From Cochliopodium minus (Eukaryota; Discosea; Himatismenida; Cochliopodiidae): a stretch of 62,846 bases of DNA. Positions 1 to 13,124 of this stretch are shown piece by piece. Location: NCBI GenBank assembly GCA_024220525.1, contig JAMYWO010000240.1:1-62846 (forward strand), written 5' to 3'. The stretch's first letter is position 1. Each line of letters begins with the position of its first letter. The position numbers and the translations under genes are program-made. The notes beneath the pieces were generated by a model that was not told the DNA's origin, did not search any database, and saw nothing but the letters and a program-made list of their open reading frames with translations.

Positions 1-136
1 TTAAATAATAATAACATTAATAATAATTTAAATAATAATATTAAAATTAATCCAAACACAAATGTAAACAATAATAAAAAAATCAAAAAATAAAAAATAA
101 AAAATAATAAAACTAAAAATAAAAAATAATTTTTAC

Positions 137-3100
137 CAAACCCATCTTCTTGATTCCAATGCAATTTTGTAGGTGACAGTTATTAAGATGCAGATATAAA
201 CAACAAGCCCCATCTCGAAGAGACCAGCATCTTGGCCGTTGTAGAAGATGTTTCCGTTGAAAAAAGTGTAAAAAACCAAAAAGAAGATAATTGCAGATTG
301 GTACAAACCAGTAAAAATCCAACCTGAACAAATAATATCAATGTTAATAAAAATTGAAAATATTAATGTCAAAAATAAAAATGAAAAATATTTATCTTCA
401 TAAAATAAAAAATTATCTAAAATAACTTTTAAAAATTAGAGTAATTTAAATCTTGTACAAAAAAAATTAAAGAAATTGAAATATTTTAAAATTTAAAATA
501 AAATAAATTGAAAAAATAATATTAAATAAAAATTGATCAAATTGAAAGAAATTTTTTTTAAAATAAGAATAATGTAAAAAAACAATTGAATAGATATAAA
601 AAATGAAAGGAAAAATGAAATAAAATAATAATAAAATAATATTTTTTTAAAAAAATTTAAAAATTAAATTAAAAATAAAAATATAATAAAAATTAATTAA
701 AAAGAATTTTTTTTTTTTGAGATTACCTAAGAAGGCCCATGGAGTGAAAAGAATGTTCTTTTGACCGTCTTCGTAGAGTTGAGGGTTTTGAAGGACGTTT
801 CTTCTTCCCACATCCTCGTCCAAAATGGCGAAAGTGATGATGGGCAAAGCAGTGAACAAAACGTTGTACATGGCCAAAGTCTTATTTTGATGAATTAAAA
901 AAAATAAAAATAAAAAATATTTCAAAAAAATTATCATAAAATAAAATGTTAAAATAAAAATAAAATAAAATAATAAAAAAAATAAATAAAACAAAATAAT
1001 AAAAAAAATGTTAAAAAATAATAATAAAAAATAAAAATAAAAATAAGAATGAAATAAAATAAAAACAAGAAAAATAAAAATAAAATAACGTTAAAACAAA
1101 AAATAAAATGTTAAAAAATAAAAAGAAAATAAAAATAAAATAATTAAAACATAAAATATTTATAAAAAAGAAATAAAATGTTAAAAAATAAAAATAAAAT
1201 AAAAAATAAAATAAATGTTAAATAAATAAAATAAAAAATAAAATGGAATAAATAAATGTTAAATAAAACATTTTTTTTACCCAATCTTCGTACAGACTTT
1301 GCCCACTAAATCCGTTGTAAATGACGAACCAAAACTGACTCATGACGAGGATGATGTTCTTGTAGAAAGAATACATGATGAGCTTACTGATTCTTCTGTA
1401 ACTGTAACGACCGTGCACTAACAAAAGAGGAACCAAAAATCTGAATTGTCCAATAGCAAAATCAGCACCTTTAAAAATTAAAAAAATTAAACTAAAACCA
1501 GAATAAATTGTAAAAAAATAAAAATAAAGTCAAAAGTTTTAAAATAAAAATAATAAAATAATTTTTTAATGATTTTTTTTTTTTTTTTACTCATTGCAGC
1601 TTGAGCTCCTTCTTCTCCATTTATACCAACACCAACATGGGCTGCTTGAATCTGTATTTCATTAAAAAATAATAACAATAAATAATAAAACAATAAATGA
1701 AGCAAAAATAAAATTAATGACGAATAAATAAAATAAAAAATAATTCAAAAGTAAAATAAAAATAAAAAAATTAAATATAAATATGAAATTGAATAATAAA
1801 ATATTAAAAAAATACAAAAATAATTTTTACCATGGGAACATCGTTTGCTCCATCACCAATAGCCAAAGAAATACAAGACTGCTTCTCCTTGACCATGTTG
1901 ACAACCAACCTCTTTTGCTTGGGAGAGACACGACAACAGATGACAGACTGGCACTTCCTGGACAAGAGCTCCAACATGTCTCGGTTCTGGTCGTTCATTA
2001 AGGCATAAGTCAACATCTCCCCAGTGACAATCAAAGCGAGTTCGTCATTGGCTTCTTTGATCTCCTTGTATTTCTCCAGGTTGTCTTGCAATTTCTTTTT
2101 TGCTTCTTCGATTAAGTCGTTCTCGTTTCTTGGCTTATCGTTTTCGTCTTTTATTTTGAGGCTGAGGACGATCTGGGTCATTTCGTTGGAGAGCAAGTCG
2201 CAGGCGAAGCCGATGTTGATGGCGGTCTCGAGTTTGTCTCCGGTGAGGACCCAAGTGTTGATGCCTGCCTTCAAAAGCGATTTGATTGCGTTGGGAACCC
2301 CTATTTGAAGTTTGTCTTCCAAAGCAGTTGCTCCCACAAGAATTAGTCCACTAAAAAAATTAAAAAAAAAAAAAAAATTTAAAAAAAATTAAATAAATAT
2401 AATAAAAAAATAAATTTGAAAAATAAAGAAAACTTTTTTACTTTTCCATCAACTTTGCCAAATTCTCGGAAGTTTTTTTGTATTCATTGACATCACTAAT
2501 GAGATCCAATTCTTTCCACTTTTTGTACCAATTTTCAAACTCATTTTTATCCAAAGTTTTGTGAGCGACAGCTAAAGTTCTCAAACCTTCTGTCCCCAAA
2601 GACTCTAGATGGGTAAATGTATCTTTCTCTATGGTTCTTCCTTTCTCGTCTAACATAGTAGCTACCATGGAATCTGCTCCTTTACAATACAACTTTATAT
2701 GTGAGCCAAATTCTTCTGGTTCTTCAACAATCACAGACATACGTTGTCTTTATTAAAAAAAATAATAATTAAATAAAACGAAAATAAAGATCTAAAGGAT
2801 TGAAAATTTGTTTGTAAAAATTAAAAAAAAGTTATAGAAAAAATTTGTTTGTAAAAATGAAAGAAAATAGGATAAACATAAACAAATGATAACTTGTATT
2901 TCATTTGATCAATAATATAGAATCTTATTTTGAGAGAAAAAAATTGATGCAAATTGTATGGCGCAGATGAAATTCTCAAAAAAAAATTTTCATATTGGTT
3001 ACCTTGCACTTGAAAATTCTAAGATTGCATAAATTTTGTAAGTATAAACGGTTCCATCTATTTTTAATTTGATGTTCTCAGGAGTTCTTTCTACGAGCTC

Positions 3101-5154
3101 ATACCCAGCATAACGAGCAAAACGGATCAAAGCAGCCTCATCGGGAGAAGGAGAGTTGTAATAGCAGTCAAATTTGCCTTCCTTTTTCTCCAAGTCAGGA
3201 ATAACAGTGTGGCAAAGAGCCAAGCACTTGACATACTCATCTAAGAAATGAAAAGTAGGATGATTTTTGTTTTTCAAGTTTTGCAAGAAAGCTTCGTCGT
3301 TAAAGTTTACGAAGACGTCTTCAAGACCACTTTCGTCCACAAGCAAATTCTGATCGATCTCTTGTTTATTACGTTGGGCTTGAGCAAGAGAGATCTCAGT
3401 GTAACCTTTACCATACTTGATTCCACCAATGGAGCACTTTCTAAACTGCATCTGATTTCTTGTCAGAGTTCCTGTTTTGTCAGAAAAGACGTACTGAATT
3501 TGTCCAAGCTCTTCTGTCAAAGAAGTGGCTCTCACAATAGCAGGGGTATCCTTATCTTCGTAGTAAAGTTGCAAATCGTTGTTGATGTAAAATGCTTGCC
3601 AGACTTTGACCAACTCCATGGTGACGTACAAAGAAATGGGAACCATGTTGTTGAACAAGATAATGAACGTCAAGAAATTGAGAAAACTTTGCTTGACTAC
3701 AGAGTTTGTGAACAACATGTACCACGCATTTTCTTGAGGGTAGAGTTTGAGCCACAAACCACTTCCTAATGTTGCAGCAAAACATACGATGAAGAGAAGG
3801 ATAAACACAGCAAAAATGTATCTGTTCAACTTTCTTTCTACGTTGGATCTTTTGAATGGAGATGCGCTCGCATTCAATCTAAGTTTTGTATCTTCTCCTG
3901 TGTAAACCACTGCAGCGAAAACCCATTGAGTATTTCTTAGAGAAGCTCCACGAATCAACATGTTATCTTCTTTCAATCCTACCAAATTGTTTCCAGTTCC
4001 ATCATAAGATAATGATCCTGCAAAACTGTATATTTTTTCTATTTCAAAGGATAATTAAAATTAAATTGGAAATTTCTTTAATAAACTTTTTAAAAATTAA
4101 TTTATACCTGTTGGAGATCCTGCAACAATCATTCCTTTCCAAGTTGATATATCTTTGAGATCTTTCAATTCCTTGGTGATTGTCAATCCTTGTCTATGTT
4201 TCAAGTTGGTTTCTCCATCCATACTCATTGTTTCGATATATGCTGCAGAATTCTTTTCGGATGAACTGATCAAAATGAGATCTGCAGGAATAAAATCTTT
4301 ATCAACCAATTTCACAATATCTCCCACAACCACATTTTGCCATTCTATTTGAGTCAATTCCCCACCTCTAACAACAGTTACCTTCTTCAAATTTATAGTT
4401 CTATCTCCTTTATGCCTTTTCTATAAACCCAATTATTAAAAAAAATGAACATAAAATATTATTTTTAGTATTTATCTCGTTTTAAGAAAAATAATATTCA
4501 GAGAAAGAAATTAAAAATAAAAAATTAAAAAAATTGTTAAATTTACAAGATCTTCAAATACTTCCTTCAATCCATTGATGAATAATACAAAAATGAGAGT
4601 CAATAATGTCGTAAATCTCCCAGTTCTGTTAAGAATGAATTGTATAATTAAAATATTTTTGAGTATTAGTCGAAAACCTAAAAATTATGAGAAAGAGAGG
4701 TTTATTTCTTACGGTGATAATCCAGGTATCAATTGAAGAATTGAAATGATAAGAAAAAATACGTTTGCAACTCTTGTGAATTGATCAAATAAGAATAAAG
4801 GCATGAAAGACAATATATTGTATCTAAATAAAAGTGAATATTGTCAATCACAATTGTGAAAATATAATTAATTTTCTTAAATTACTTTGCTGTTTTGACA
4901 TAATTTGTACAAAAATTTTTATCTCCTTTATTCTTCTCTGGATTATTTAAATATATTTTTCTTTCAGGCTTATTTTTGCTATCTTTCTTTGCACAACATC
5001 CCTTTTTCTTATTTTTTTTCTTTTTCTTTTTCACTTGGATATTATCGTTATTTTTTGAAGAGGATGGTTCATTATTATCGTTGTTCTTAATTTCTTCCAT
5101 CACAATAGTTTCATTTTCCATTTTTTTCTTGTATCTCAATGGTTTGAAATCCAA
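137..5154 (-). CDS. P4-type ATPase (phospholipid flippase), 3' end outside window
   Basis: Aminophospholipid-translocating P-type ATPase, expected to flip lipids to the cytosolic leaflet of endomembranes or plasma membrane. The exons joined in frame here are 4886-5154, 4713-4823, 4547-4625, 4108-4420, 3003-4025, 2442-2747, 1831-2350, 1591-1651, 1281-1468, 727-880 and 137-323. Visible motifs in order: a Lys-rich N-terminus, the P4-specific DGETNLK actuator motif (about 4200), the phosphorylation motif DKTGTLT (about 3470), the nucleotide-binding KGADS segment, and the hinge GDGANDVPM (about 1840). Hydrophobic segments follow in the C-terminal half. The C-terminal exons lie beyond base 1. ATG 5154 is the first in-frame Met; a second Met lies 11 codons on. 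The intron at 2748-3002 carries a copy of the dispersed 169-bp repeat. Family is secure; lipid specificity cannot be read. Confidence 0.95.
2837..2991 (-). repeat. Intron-resident repeat, copy 1 (minus orientation)
   Basis: About 155 bp inside an intron of the flippase gene. Read on the minus strand it starts GAAAATTTTTTTTTGAGAAT, contains TCTGCGCCATA and TTGATCAA, and ends CAAACAAATTTTTTC. It aligns along its length with the copy at 17177-17345. It lies in the same sense as its host transcript. A second end-like stretch (TTTTTACAAACAAATTTTC) follows just downstream, at about 2805-2820. Confidence 0.75.
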
Positions 5155-5582
5155 TTTTTTTAAAAATTTTTTTTTTTGCTAAATAAAAGAATGAAGGAAA
5201 AAAAATATTTAATTTGAATCTTTTTAAATTTAAGATCTCAAATTTCTCTGTATGATCAGTTGGTTGTAAAATTGTAATCATTTTTTGATTTTGATTTCAA
5301 AAGTTTATAAAATAATATTCGATAAAAATTTTTATTAAAGTTGTGAAATAAAAAAAGCAAAATGATAAAGACTTTAGAAAGCTTAAATTTAATTTGCATT
5401 CTCTCAACATTTTCAGTTAAAAAACGATTGTTAAAAGAAAATATATTTTCAAATTGAAAACAACCTACAATATTTTAAAAAATAAGATTGCATAATAAAG
5501 CAATTAAATTCTTTTTATTAGGATCAAACAATAATGTTCTTATTTCAAAAAGAAATATATTATATAAAAAAAAAAAGGCCAA
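5155..5582. promoter_or_regulatory. Divergent intergenic region
   Basis: AT-rich 430 bp between the flippase start (minus) and the cyclic-nucleotide-binding gene (plus), so it must hold both promoters. I see no clear conserved motif, RNA gene or repeat in it, only A/T runs. Confidence 0.4.
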
Positions 5583-7844
5583 ATGAATGATCAAGAAGAT
5601 AACCAATTAATTGAGAATAAGGATAATATAGAAGAGAAAGAGGTTAAATTGGATGAATCAATAGTATCAGAAATAGTACAAGAAAAATTAAATGAATCAA
5701 AAGTAAAAATAAGGAGAAAATTGGATTCAATAGTGAATATGAAACTGATTGAGATACATGATAAAACAATGGAAATAATAAAAGAAGAGGAAGAGGAGAA
5801 AGATATAGATATTTTCAATAATACTACGTGGTTTTCTAAAAAAAACAAAAATCAGGTATTGTGGAAGCAAAATGATACTTTCCTTGAATATTGGAATCAG
5901 GTAAAGATTTTTTCTATTGTTATAACATCATATAATTCAATTCTTTGAATGAAAAAATCATCTTAGGCATGTGAATTCAATCTAGATGAAGATGAAGGGA
6001 TATTAGTATCAGATCTAATCGATATATTGACCAAAATACCCAATTTCAAGAACTGGAGGAAAAAAGAGCTCATAAAAATCATAGGATTCCAAATAAAATT
6101 GTTGGAATTAGATATGGACAGGATAAATCAATTCCAATTTCTTCAAATATGCGAAACAATAGAATCATATAACGTAATTATCTTTTCAAATAAAATTTCA
6201 GTTCAATATATAATTTATTGAACTTATATTACCTTTATATTGATTTCAAGAATGATACCTATTTGCTTTCAATGATATTCGAAAAAGATAAATTTACAAG
6301 TGAAGGGATCAAAAATAGTATTTCTGAGATTAGAGACAATATGACCTTTGTGCAATTCAAGAAGGGTGAAATATTGGTAGAGCAGAATCAACAGAATGAA
6401 TATATCTGGATATTCCAATCAGGAAGGGCGGAATTCTTCCGATATATCAACAATGATAAGGATAAAGAAACGAAAACAAAGCAGATCATCATAAGAACCT
6501 CAGCTGGAGAGGTTTATGGATTTTTTGAATTGTTTCTCGGCGAAAGCGCATCGATTTCAGTGAAAATAATAGAAGATAGCACTGTCATCAAAATCCACAA
6601 CGATCTTTTCAAAAAATGGTTGGCAGTCGACCCCATTCTCGCCATGAACGTCGTCAGCTCCACCATCATCCAAGTCAGGAGAATCTCCAGGTTTATTCAA
6701 GCAGCTCCCTTCTTGTTGGACAGTTTTGAAGTTTTCACAAAGACACCAAGAGGAACTCAATTAGATAAAATGTCAGTTCAAGAAATTGTTGAAAAGTAAA
6801 CATTTTTTTATTTTTATTGATTTTATTTTTCTTTAACTTTTTTTTCCTTTAATTTTTCTTTTACAATTTTTTTACATAGTGTATTTGAATGGAAACTAGA
6901 GGATAATTCAGAAAAGGATAAAATTTTGAATTGCTTCAGGAGAATCAAAATAGCTGCAGGGGAGTATTTGTACAAAAAGGGAGAAACTTCAAAAACACTT
7001 TGGATTTTGCTCAAAGGCGAGTTGGATGCTCCCGAAGATAATCTTTCTTACATTGGTATAATTTTTTATAAAAAAATCTTTGAACTTTTTTTATAAAAAA
7101 AAATTTAATTTTAATAAGGGTCTGGTACCATTATTGGTGAGGTTGGAGTTTTGACAGGTTTTTTTGAATTTTTTTTGAATTTTTTTTTTCAAAAGTTTAT
7201 TAATTCATTAATTACTTTAATATTTTAGAACAGGACAGAGCAAGAAACTTAAGAACAGTTACTTCTTGTGAGTTAATAGAAATAACTAAAAGTAATATTA
7301 TTTTTTTTTTTAAAAAAAATTTACAAAAACAATAAACTTTTTTTTTTCTTTTTTTTTTAGATGATATTCCCATTTTGGCAAAGTACAACTTTGACATTCT
7401 TCTCAAGCTAACAAAACCTAACATTCAACAAGGATTCTCTGTACTCAACAGAATAACCATTCCGTACGAATATTCCGAAAAAAGAAGCGGGTAATAATTT
7501 TTTTTTTATTTTTATTTTTTTAAAAAATTAAATTCAATTAAAATTAGTTTTTTTACATTTTTTTAATTTGAATTTCATTTTAATTTTATTAACTTTTTTT
7601 TTTTAAAAAAAGAGAATATTTGTTCAAACCTAATGATGAATCAGATGGAATGCATATTTTAATTAGTGGAAGAATCAGAATAGAAGAGTACAACGCGAAA
7701 ACGCAGCAAAGACAACTTTTCACTGATCTAAGTAAGTGTGGAGACTACATTGGTGAATTCTCCATGTTCACTGAAGAAAAACACTCCAAGTTTGCTTATG
7801 CAGTAAGAGATACAGAGCTCGTTAAATTTTCGAGAGATTCTTGG
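5583..7844 (+). CDS. Protein with three cyclic-nucleotide-binding domains, 3' end lost at a chimeric junction
   Basis: Exons 5583-5900, 5967-6173, 6251-6795, 6880-7055, 7119-7157, 7229-7291, 7361-7490 and 7613-7844 join in frame. The N-terminus is acidic and Lys-rich. Three cNMP-binding (PKA regulatory-like) units then follow. Their phosphate-cassette regions read GEVYGFFELFLGES, GTIIGEVGVLT...RARNLRTV and GDYIGEFSMF. The first is degenerate: a canonical cassette has GE-x-A/L plus Arg. The second has an Arg at the expected place. The third domain stops after FSRDSW, before its final helices. If the next acceptor at 8144 is used, translation ends at once (Asn, stop). This suggests the true 3' end is missing. 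Role is presumably cAMP/cGMP sensing; no catalytic domain is visible. Confidence 0.85.
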
Positions 7845-8144
7845 GTAAAAGAATTTATTTTTTTGTTAAAATTTGTTAATATTTATAGCTTGTATTTTAT
7901 AATTATAATTTATATTTTGTATTTTATATTTTACATTTATATTTTACATATTTTATATTTTATATTTTATGTTTTATTTTATATTTTATATTTTACATTT
8001 TACATTTTACATTTTGTTTTTAATTTATATTTTATTTCACTTTTTACATTTTTATTTATTTTGATTGATTTTTCTTTTTTAAAAAATTATTTTTTTTTTT
8101 TCATTTCATTTTGTTAATAATCATTTTTTTTAAAAAAAAAAAAG

Positions 8145-9333
8145 AACTGAATCATACTGCTCATTTGCTTCCTACTACAAATTGATTGACGACAGCGTCC
8201 TCAAAAAATGTAATGATCAATTCTCTGAATGCGCTAAAGATATCAACAAAGGAAACTACGGAAAGGCTTTCTTGACCTGCAACAACGTCTTTGAAATCGT
8301 CTTGGAAGCTAACCCTGGAATCAACTACTACGATATCAGAAAGAAATGGTGATTTCATAAAATTTAATTTTTAATTATTTTTGTTTTATTTTTTTTTATT
8401 TTTTATTTTTTTTATTTTTTATTTTTTATTGATGATTTTTTAAATTCATTATTTTTATCATTTATTTTTTTTTTTTAATTTTTCATTTTTATTTTTTATT
8501 TTTTTATTCATTTTGATTTTTTAAATTTTTAAATTTTTAATTTTTATTTATTTTTATTTTTTAATTTTCATTTTTATTTTTTATTTTTATTTTTATTTAT
8601 TTTTATTTTTTATTTTTTACTTTTTATTTTTTAAAAAATAGTAACCCTGCTCCTCTCTGCTACAACTTCACTGCTATCGGAGACTACATGAACTCTCCAT
8701 CCACCAGACAATACTTGGGAGTTGGAGACAGAACCTGGGAAACCTGCTCCACCAAGCCATACATCCACTTGGAGGATGACTTCGAAAGAAGCGTACGTTT
8801 CAACCTCCCTAAAATTTTGGCAGCTAACATTACAACCTTTTTCTATAATGGTATCTTTTTTATTTTTATTATTTTTTATTTTTTTTTATTATTATATTTT
8901 ATTCATTTTTTTATTCATTTTTTTATTTTTTTATTTTTTTATTTTTTTATTTATTTTTCATTTTATTTTCTTTTTTATTAAAAAATAAGGTATGGATGAC
9001 TTGATTTGCAACTACTTCGGTACTTCCGCTCTTTTGGACTCCATGAATTGGCCTGGAAGAACCTCTTTCTTGAACGCAAGAAATGTCACTTGGTCTGTCA
9101 ACGGAAACTCTGCTGGTAAACCAAAAAATTTAAAAATTTTTTTATTTTTTAATTTAATTCTTTTTATTTTATTATTTATTTTTATTTTTATCAAAGGTAC
9201 CGTTCGTTCTGGAAGTGGTTTGACTTTCATTGAAGTTGCTAACGCTGGTCACATGGTTCCTCACGATCAACCTGCTGCTGCTCTCAACATGTTGGATCAT
9301 CTTTTGAATGGAACTCCTTTCCAACAAAATTAA
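8145..9333 (+). CDS. Serine carboxypeptidase (S10), 3' half only
   Basis: Exons 8145-8348, 8642-8850, 8990-9115 and 9197-9333 encode the C-terminal half of a lysosomal/vacuolar serine carboxypeptidase. The catalytic Asp is in NGMDDLICNYFGT (split by an intron after the first Gly base) and the catalytic His is in NAGHMVPHDQP. Cys residues typical of the lid region are present (for example KKC-NPAPLCYN). The N-terminal half with the signal peptide and the GESYAG nucleophile is absent. Only about 300 bp of intron-like sequence separates this piece from the preceding cNMP-binding gene. The frame at the acceptor (first base completes a codon) does not match the upstream exon. So this is a 5'-truncated gene or a misjoined one. 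Codons are more GC-rich than in the upstream gene, consistent with a different, well-expressed gene. Confidence 0.85.
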
Positions 9334-9508
9334 ATTAAAAAAATCATTTTAAAAAACCTTTGTCTTTTCAAATTATTTTGTTTTAAAACAACAATATCAA
9401 AAAAATAAACCATTAAAACAAAATAATTAATAAAAATGGGTCCTTCATTCCATCAAACATCAAAGATAAACAAGAATTATTTAAAGTTAAATTTCATTTT
9501 ATTATTTA

Positions 9509-10889
9509 TTAATTTAAAACACATGAATTATCGTTGTTTGAGGATGGAAGAGAAAATTCGATTGGGTTTGAATTTTTTATTCCCTCAGTGATCTCCTCAT
9601 TTATATTGTGGAATATAATTTTTATTATTTCAAACAGAACAAACTTTGAGAATTTCTTTTTTGTTGATTTTTCAAAGTGTTTCAAACATAACACAAAGCA
9701 ATTAATTTTTTTTTTCCATTTTTGGGGGAATTTGGAATGATTGTTTTGATTCCTAAATTTTTTTAAAATATAAAATGTGAGTAAAATTTTTATATGAATT
9801 ACCAATGTTTGGGCATGTAATTATAATCGTTCAATAGTGGATAAAACTTGGACAAAACTTGCTTTGTCAAAGAAAAAAAACAATCATCCACATTAATATT
9901 GTCCTTTGGTAATTAAAAAAAAAAAAATTAAAATATGAAAAATTGATTAAATAATATTTTTAAATAAAGAAGTATTGTATATAAAATTAAAATGAATCAT
10001 TTTTTACTTTGGAACTTGTCTCAATAAGAGGAATACCCAAATTGTTATAATAATTGAAAGCCTCTTCATAAGAAACTTTTCTTTGATCCTCTAAATCGCA
10101 TTTAGCACCAACCACCATCTTAGCGACAGTAGCATAGGAATATTTTTTGATTTCTTCCATCCAAAATTTTGTGTTATTAAATGTTGACTTTTTTAAATAA
10201 AAATAATTTTTTTTTGTTTTGAAAAATTTTTTCTTTTGTTTTTTTTAATATTTTTTTTTTTTTACACTTTGTGTGATATCATACATCACAAATATTCCAT
10301 GGACTCTGTAAAATGCGTATATCATAGACTTGTAACGAGAAGATCCAATCTAAATTTTTTAATTTCAGGTTTTTTTTTTTGTGGTTATAACATAACAAGA
10401 AATTATTTGCAAATGAAATGGATAACAAATTATATATGCATTTGTTATCCTATATGTTTGATTTTTTTTTTTGAAAAATTAATAATTATTACAGTATCCC
10501 ATATTTGGAGTTTGATCGTTTTTCCATACAATTCTATAGTCTTTATCTTGAAATCCATACCTATCTTTAATTAATAAATATCGAAATTTAATCAACAAAA
10601 ATGAAAGTATAATCAACATTATAATCATTTGTATTTGTTGTTTAATATTGATCCAATTATCGATCATTTTTACTCAAAGAATAAATTTCTTGCGAATAAA
10701 TTTGTGATGAAAAAAATTACTGTAGTTATGAATGTATCTTTATAATCACCATCAGCAAATCTGATTTGAAATTTTGTCTTTCCAGATCCTGAATCTCCTG
10801 TAAAAAAATATAATTATATTGAATAAAATTAATTATTTTTGACCAATCAAAAGCAATTTGAAGAGAAAATCACAATTGTTATTGTTCAT
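9509..10889 (-). CDS. Divergent Rab-like small GTPase (paralog C)
   Basis: Seven exons on the minus strand, starting at ATG 10889. The P-loop GDSGSGKT is split by an intron after its first base. Switch I is [14 protein letters not shown]. The G3 box is DTIGSSRYK instead of DTAGQERF(R/K). G4 is GAKCDLED instead of GNKxD, and G5 is ETSSK. After the G domain comes an extension of about 90 residues ([12 protein letters not shown]...) ending in CVLN, a CaaX-like box. It is clearly the most diverged of three relatives in the window; the other two lie at 50868-52306 and 52434-53850. Here the first intron starts with GT, whereas the relatives use GC. Loss of the switch-II Gln and the NKxD Asn predicts poor hydrolysis and weakened guanine contact. 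Membrane trafficking role is inferred only. Confidence 0.8.
10600..10680 (+). repeat. Intron-resident repeat, partial copy
   Basis: Carries the right-hand part of the dispersed repeat (ATAATCATTTGTATTTGTTG, then TTGATCCAATTATCGATCATTTTTACT). It lies inside an intron of the minus-strand Rab-like gene, antisense to the transcript. The ends are too eroded to fix exactly. Confidence 0.6.
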
Positions 10890-11122
10890 CCTTTTAAATT
10901 AATTAAATTTAAAATATTACATGAATATTGGAGTTGAAAAAGGATATATCTTTCATATGAAAGGGAAATAATCAAAAAAAATATATTTTTCTCATTAATT
11001 ATTGGATTATTCCAAATCAAATTGTTAATGCGAAAAGATTGGAAATATATACATGATTTTTTTTTGACAATTTAATTTTGATATGACCGAAATTTCAAAA
11101 AAAAATTTGTTTTTTGAATCTA

Positions 11123-12998
11123 TCAAAAATTTTTTTTTTTGATTTTGAATACAAATGGTTTGTTAACTATTGTTCACATTGAAAAGAGATTAGAATAAAA
11201 CAAAATTGATAAAAAAGAGCTCACCCAAGTTGGCAGTATTCGATTTGTACTTCCTCACCTCAACTTGAGAGGCATTAGAAAAAACGGTTTCACTTCCATC
11301 GTCCCATTGTTTAGTGACAGTGCCATAACATTCATGAACATGCCTGCAATCAAAAAAATGATTTTTAATAAAATAAAATATAAAAATAAAATTAAAGAAT
11401 ATTCTTGTGAAATACCCAAATAAGTGAAGCTTCGGTTTTATTTTTTGTACTTGCTCCAACAGTTCTTTAGAGCCTTCCGTATCTAAAATTCCAAATGGAG
11501 GGGAATGGGAAATCAAAACGTCGCAGTTTTTAGGGATGAGATGCCAATTCTCTTGCCCTTCGTACTTCTCGAAACCAGGTAGATAGGTATGATCCCATCT
11601 ATTATTCAAAAATTTTATTTATGCAAATTAATTTTTTTTTTAAAAAAAAAATAAAAAAGTTTAAACTTGTGAAAAAAGTGCCAATCCAACCCAAAGAAAA
11701 CTAAACTTTATTTTTTGAAAAAAAATTTTTTTAACACATATTATTTATTAAAATTTTAAAACATAATTTTTTTTTTTTAATCTTTACCCATGTAAAACCA
11801 AAGATTTTTGAGAAATTATAGTAGCACCTTTAATATATTTGGCAACATCGTTGTAGACGTCATTGGACTCTTCTTCAATCAAATGATCGAAATCGTGATT
11901 TCCAAAAACGATCAACTTGTGTTCAAACCTCTGCATGGATAACCACCTATCAAATTCTTCAAATTCTTTGGGTTCACCATGAATAGTAAAATCTCCGCTA
12001 ATATACAAAAAAAATTTTGTTTCAAAATTTTAAATAATTTAAATAACAATGAAGACTATTTTTAATTATTCAAAAAAAGAAAAGATTTTTGGTGATCAAA
12101 AGGTATCCATTTTTTAATTTTTTTTTATAAACTTTAGTACAGTTTTTAAAGAAAGAATTACATCGAGATTATAACAAAAAATAAAATGTTTCTTTTTCTA
12201 ATAAAGATATGTTGATCGGTCTCAATGGGTAGCATCCCAAAAAAAAAAAAAATTTGAAATAATTTGGATGTATTATAAAGCTATCATTTCAAAATCCAAT
12301 TGATACAAACAGTTCTCTCTGAAAATTTAAAGATTAATCTAAGATTTCAAAAAATATCACATTTTAACTTCTTTTTTTACCTTATCACTAAAACATCTCC
12401 ATCTGGTAATTTCTCTTTGTACGTATTGTGTTGGCTGTGGGTATCTGAAATATGAACTATTGTCAACTGCTCATTTTTGAGTCTTATGAAGTTATTTTTT
12501 TCTTCATTTTGTATCGAAACTATGAGTCCTTTCTCGTCCACCCTCCATTTGTCATCTACCAGATATTTGTACTCATATGTTTTTTCATACTCCAATTCTT
12601 TCTCTAACATGAAAATCCCATTTTCTGATTTTTTCATTTCTTCTCCTTTCCAGTTGTTGAAACATCCTTTTAATTTATAAATTATTATTTTATTTTATTA
12701 AAATGAATTCAGAGAAAAAAATTATCAATCTATTTATTTTTCATTTGGTTATCTTTTTAATTGTTAAATATTTGTTTGTGGTCCAATTATTTTTTCTGAT
12801 AAAGATTTTAATGTTTGATAATTTTAACTGTTTTTCTTTTGACAAACATTTACTCAAAATTATTTTACCGTATAATTTTGCAGATCTTCCATCAAGATCA
12901 TAAATATTGAAATTTATCAGTTTCATTGAATACTGATCACTATTTTTTTTTAATTTTTTATCAAAAGATCTAGATAATCTTTGAGAGGAAAATATCAT
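11123..12998 (-). CDS. CBM48-like domain fused to MPPED-type metallophosphoesterase
   Basis: Exons 12869-12998, 12381-12666, 11787-11997, 11416-11598, 11225-11343 and 11123-11166 join in frame and end TGA. The N-terminal third contains YGCFNNWKGEE, then a stretch reading YEYKYLVDDKWRVDEKG: the fold signature of an AMPK-beta/CBM48 glycogen-binding domain. A calcineurin-like phosphoesterase of the MPPED1/2 type follows. Its metal ligands are visible in order: SDTH, SGDFT, FGNHD, ISHSPPFG and FGHVHECYG (the last rebuilt across an intron). The C-terminus NKPFVFKI matches the family's usual ending. The likely reaction is hydrolysis of a phosphodiester (MPPED relatives act on cNMP or nucleotides), perhaps targeted to a polysaccharide. 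Substrate is not readable. Confidence 0.85.
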
Positions 12999-13124
12999 TT
13001 TGATTTTTTAATTTAGATTCTAATCTTAGATTTCCCTCAAAACAATATGAGATTTTGATGCTCTCCAAAAAAAAATGGTCAAATATTAATATCCTTTTTG
13101 AAAAAAAAAATAAAAAAAATTAAA

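Noticed and set aside
3248-3769. Open frame of 173 codons on the plus strand inside the flippase gene
   Set aside because: It is the shadow of the flippase exon, which has the DKTGTLT motif and spliced partners.
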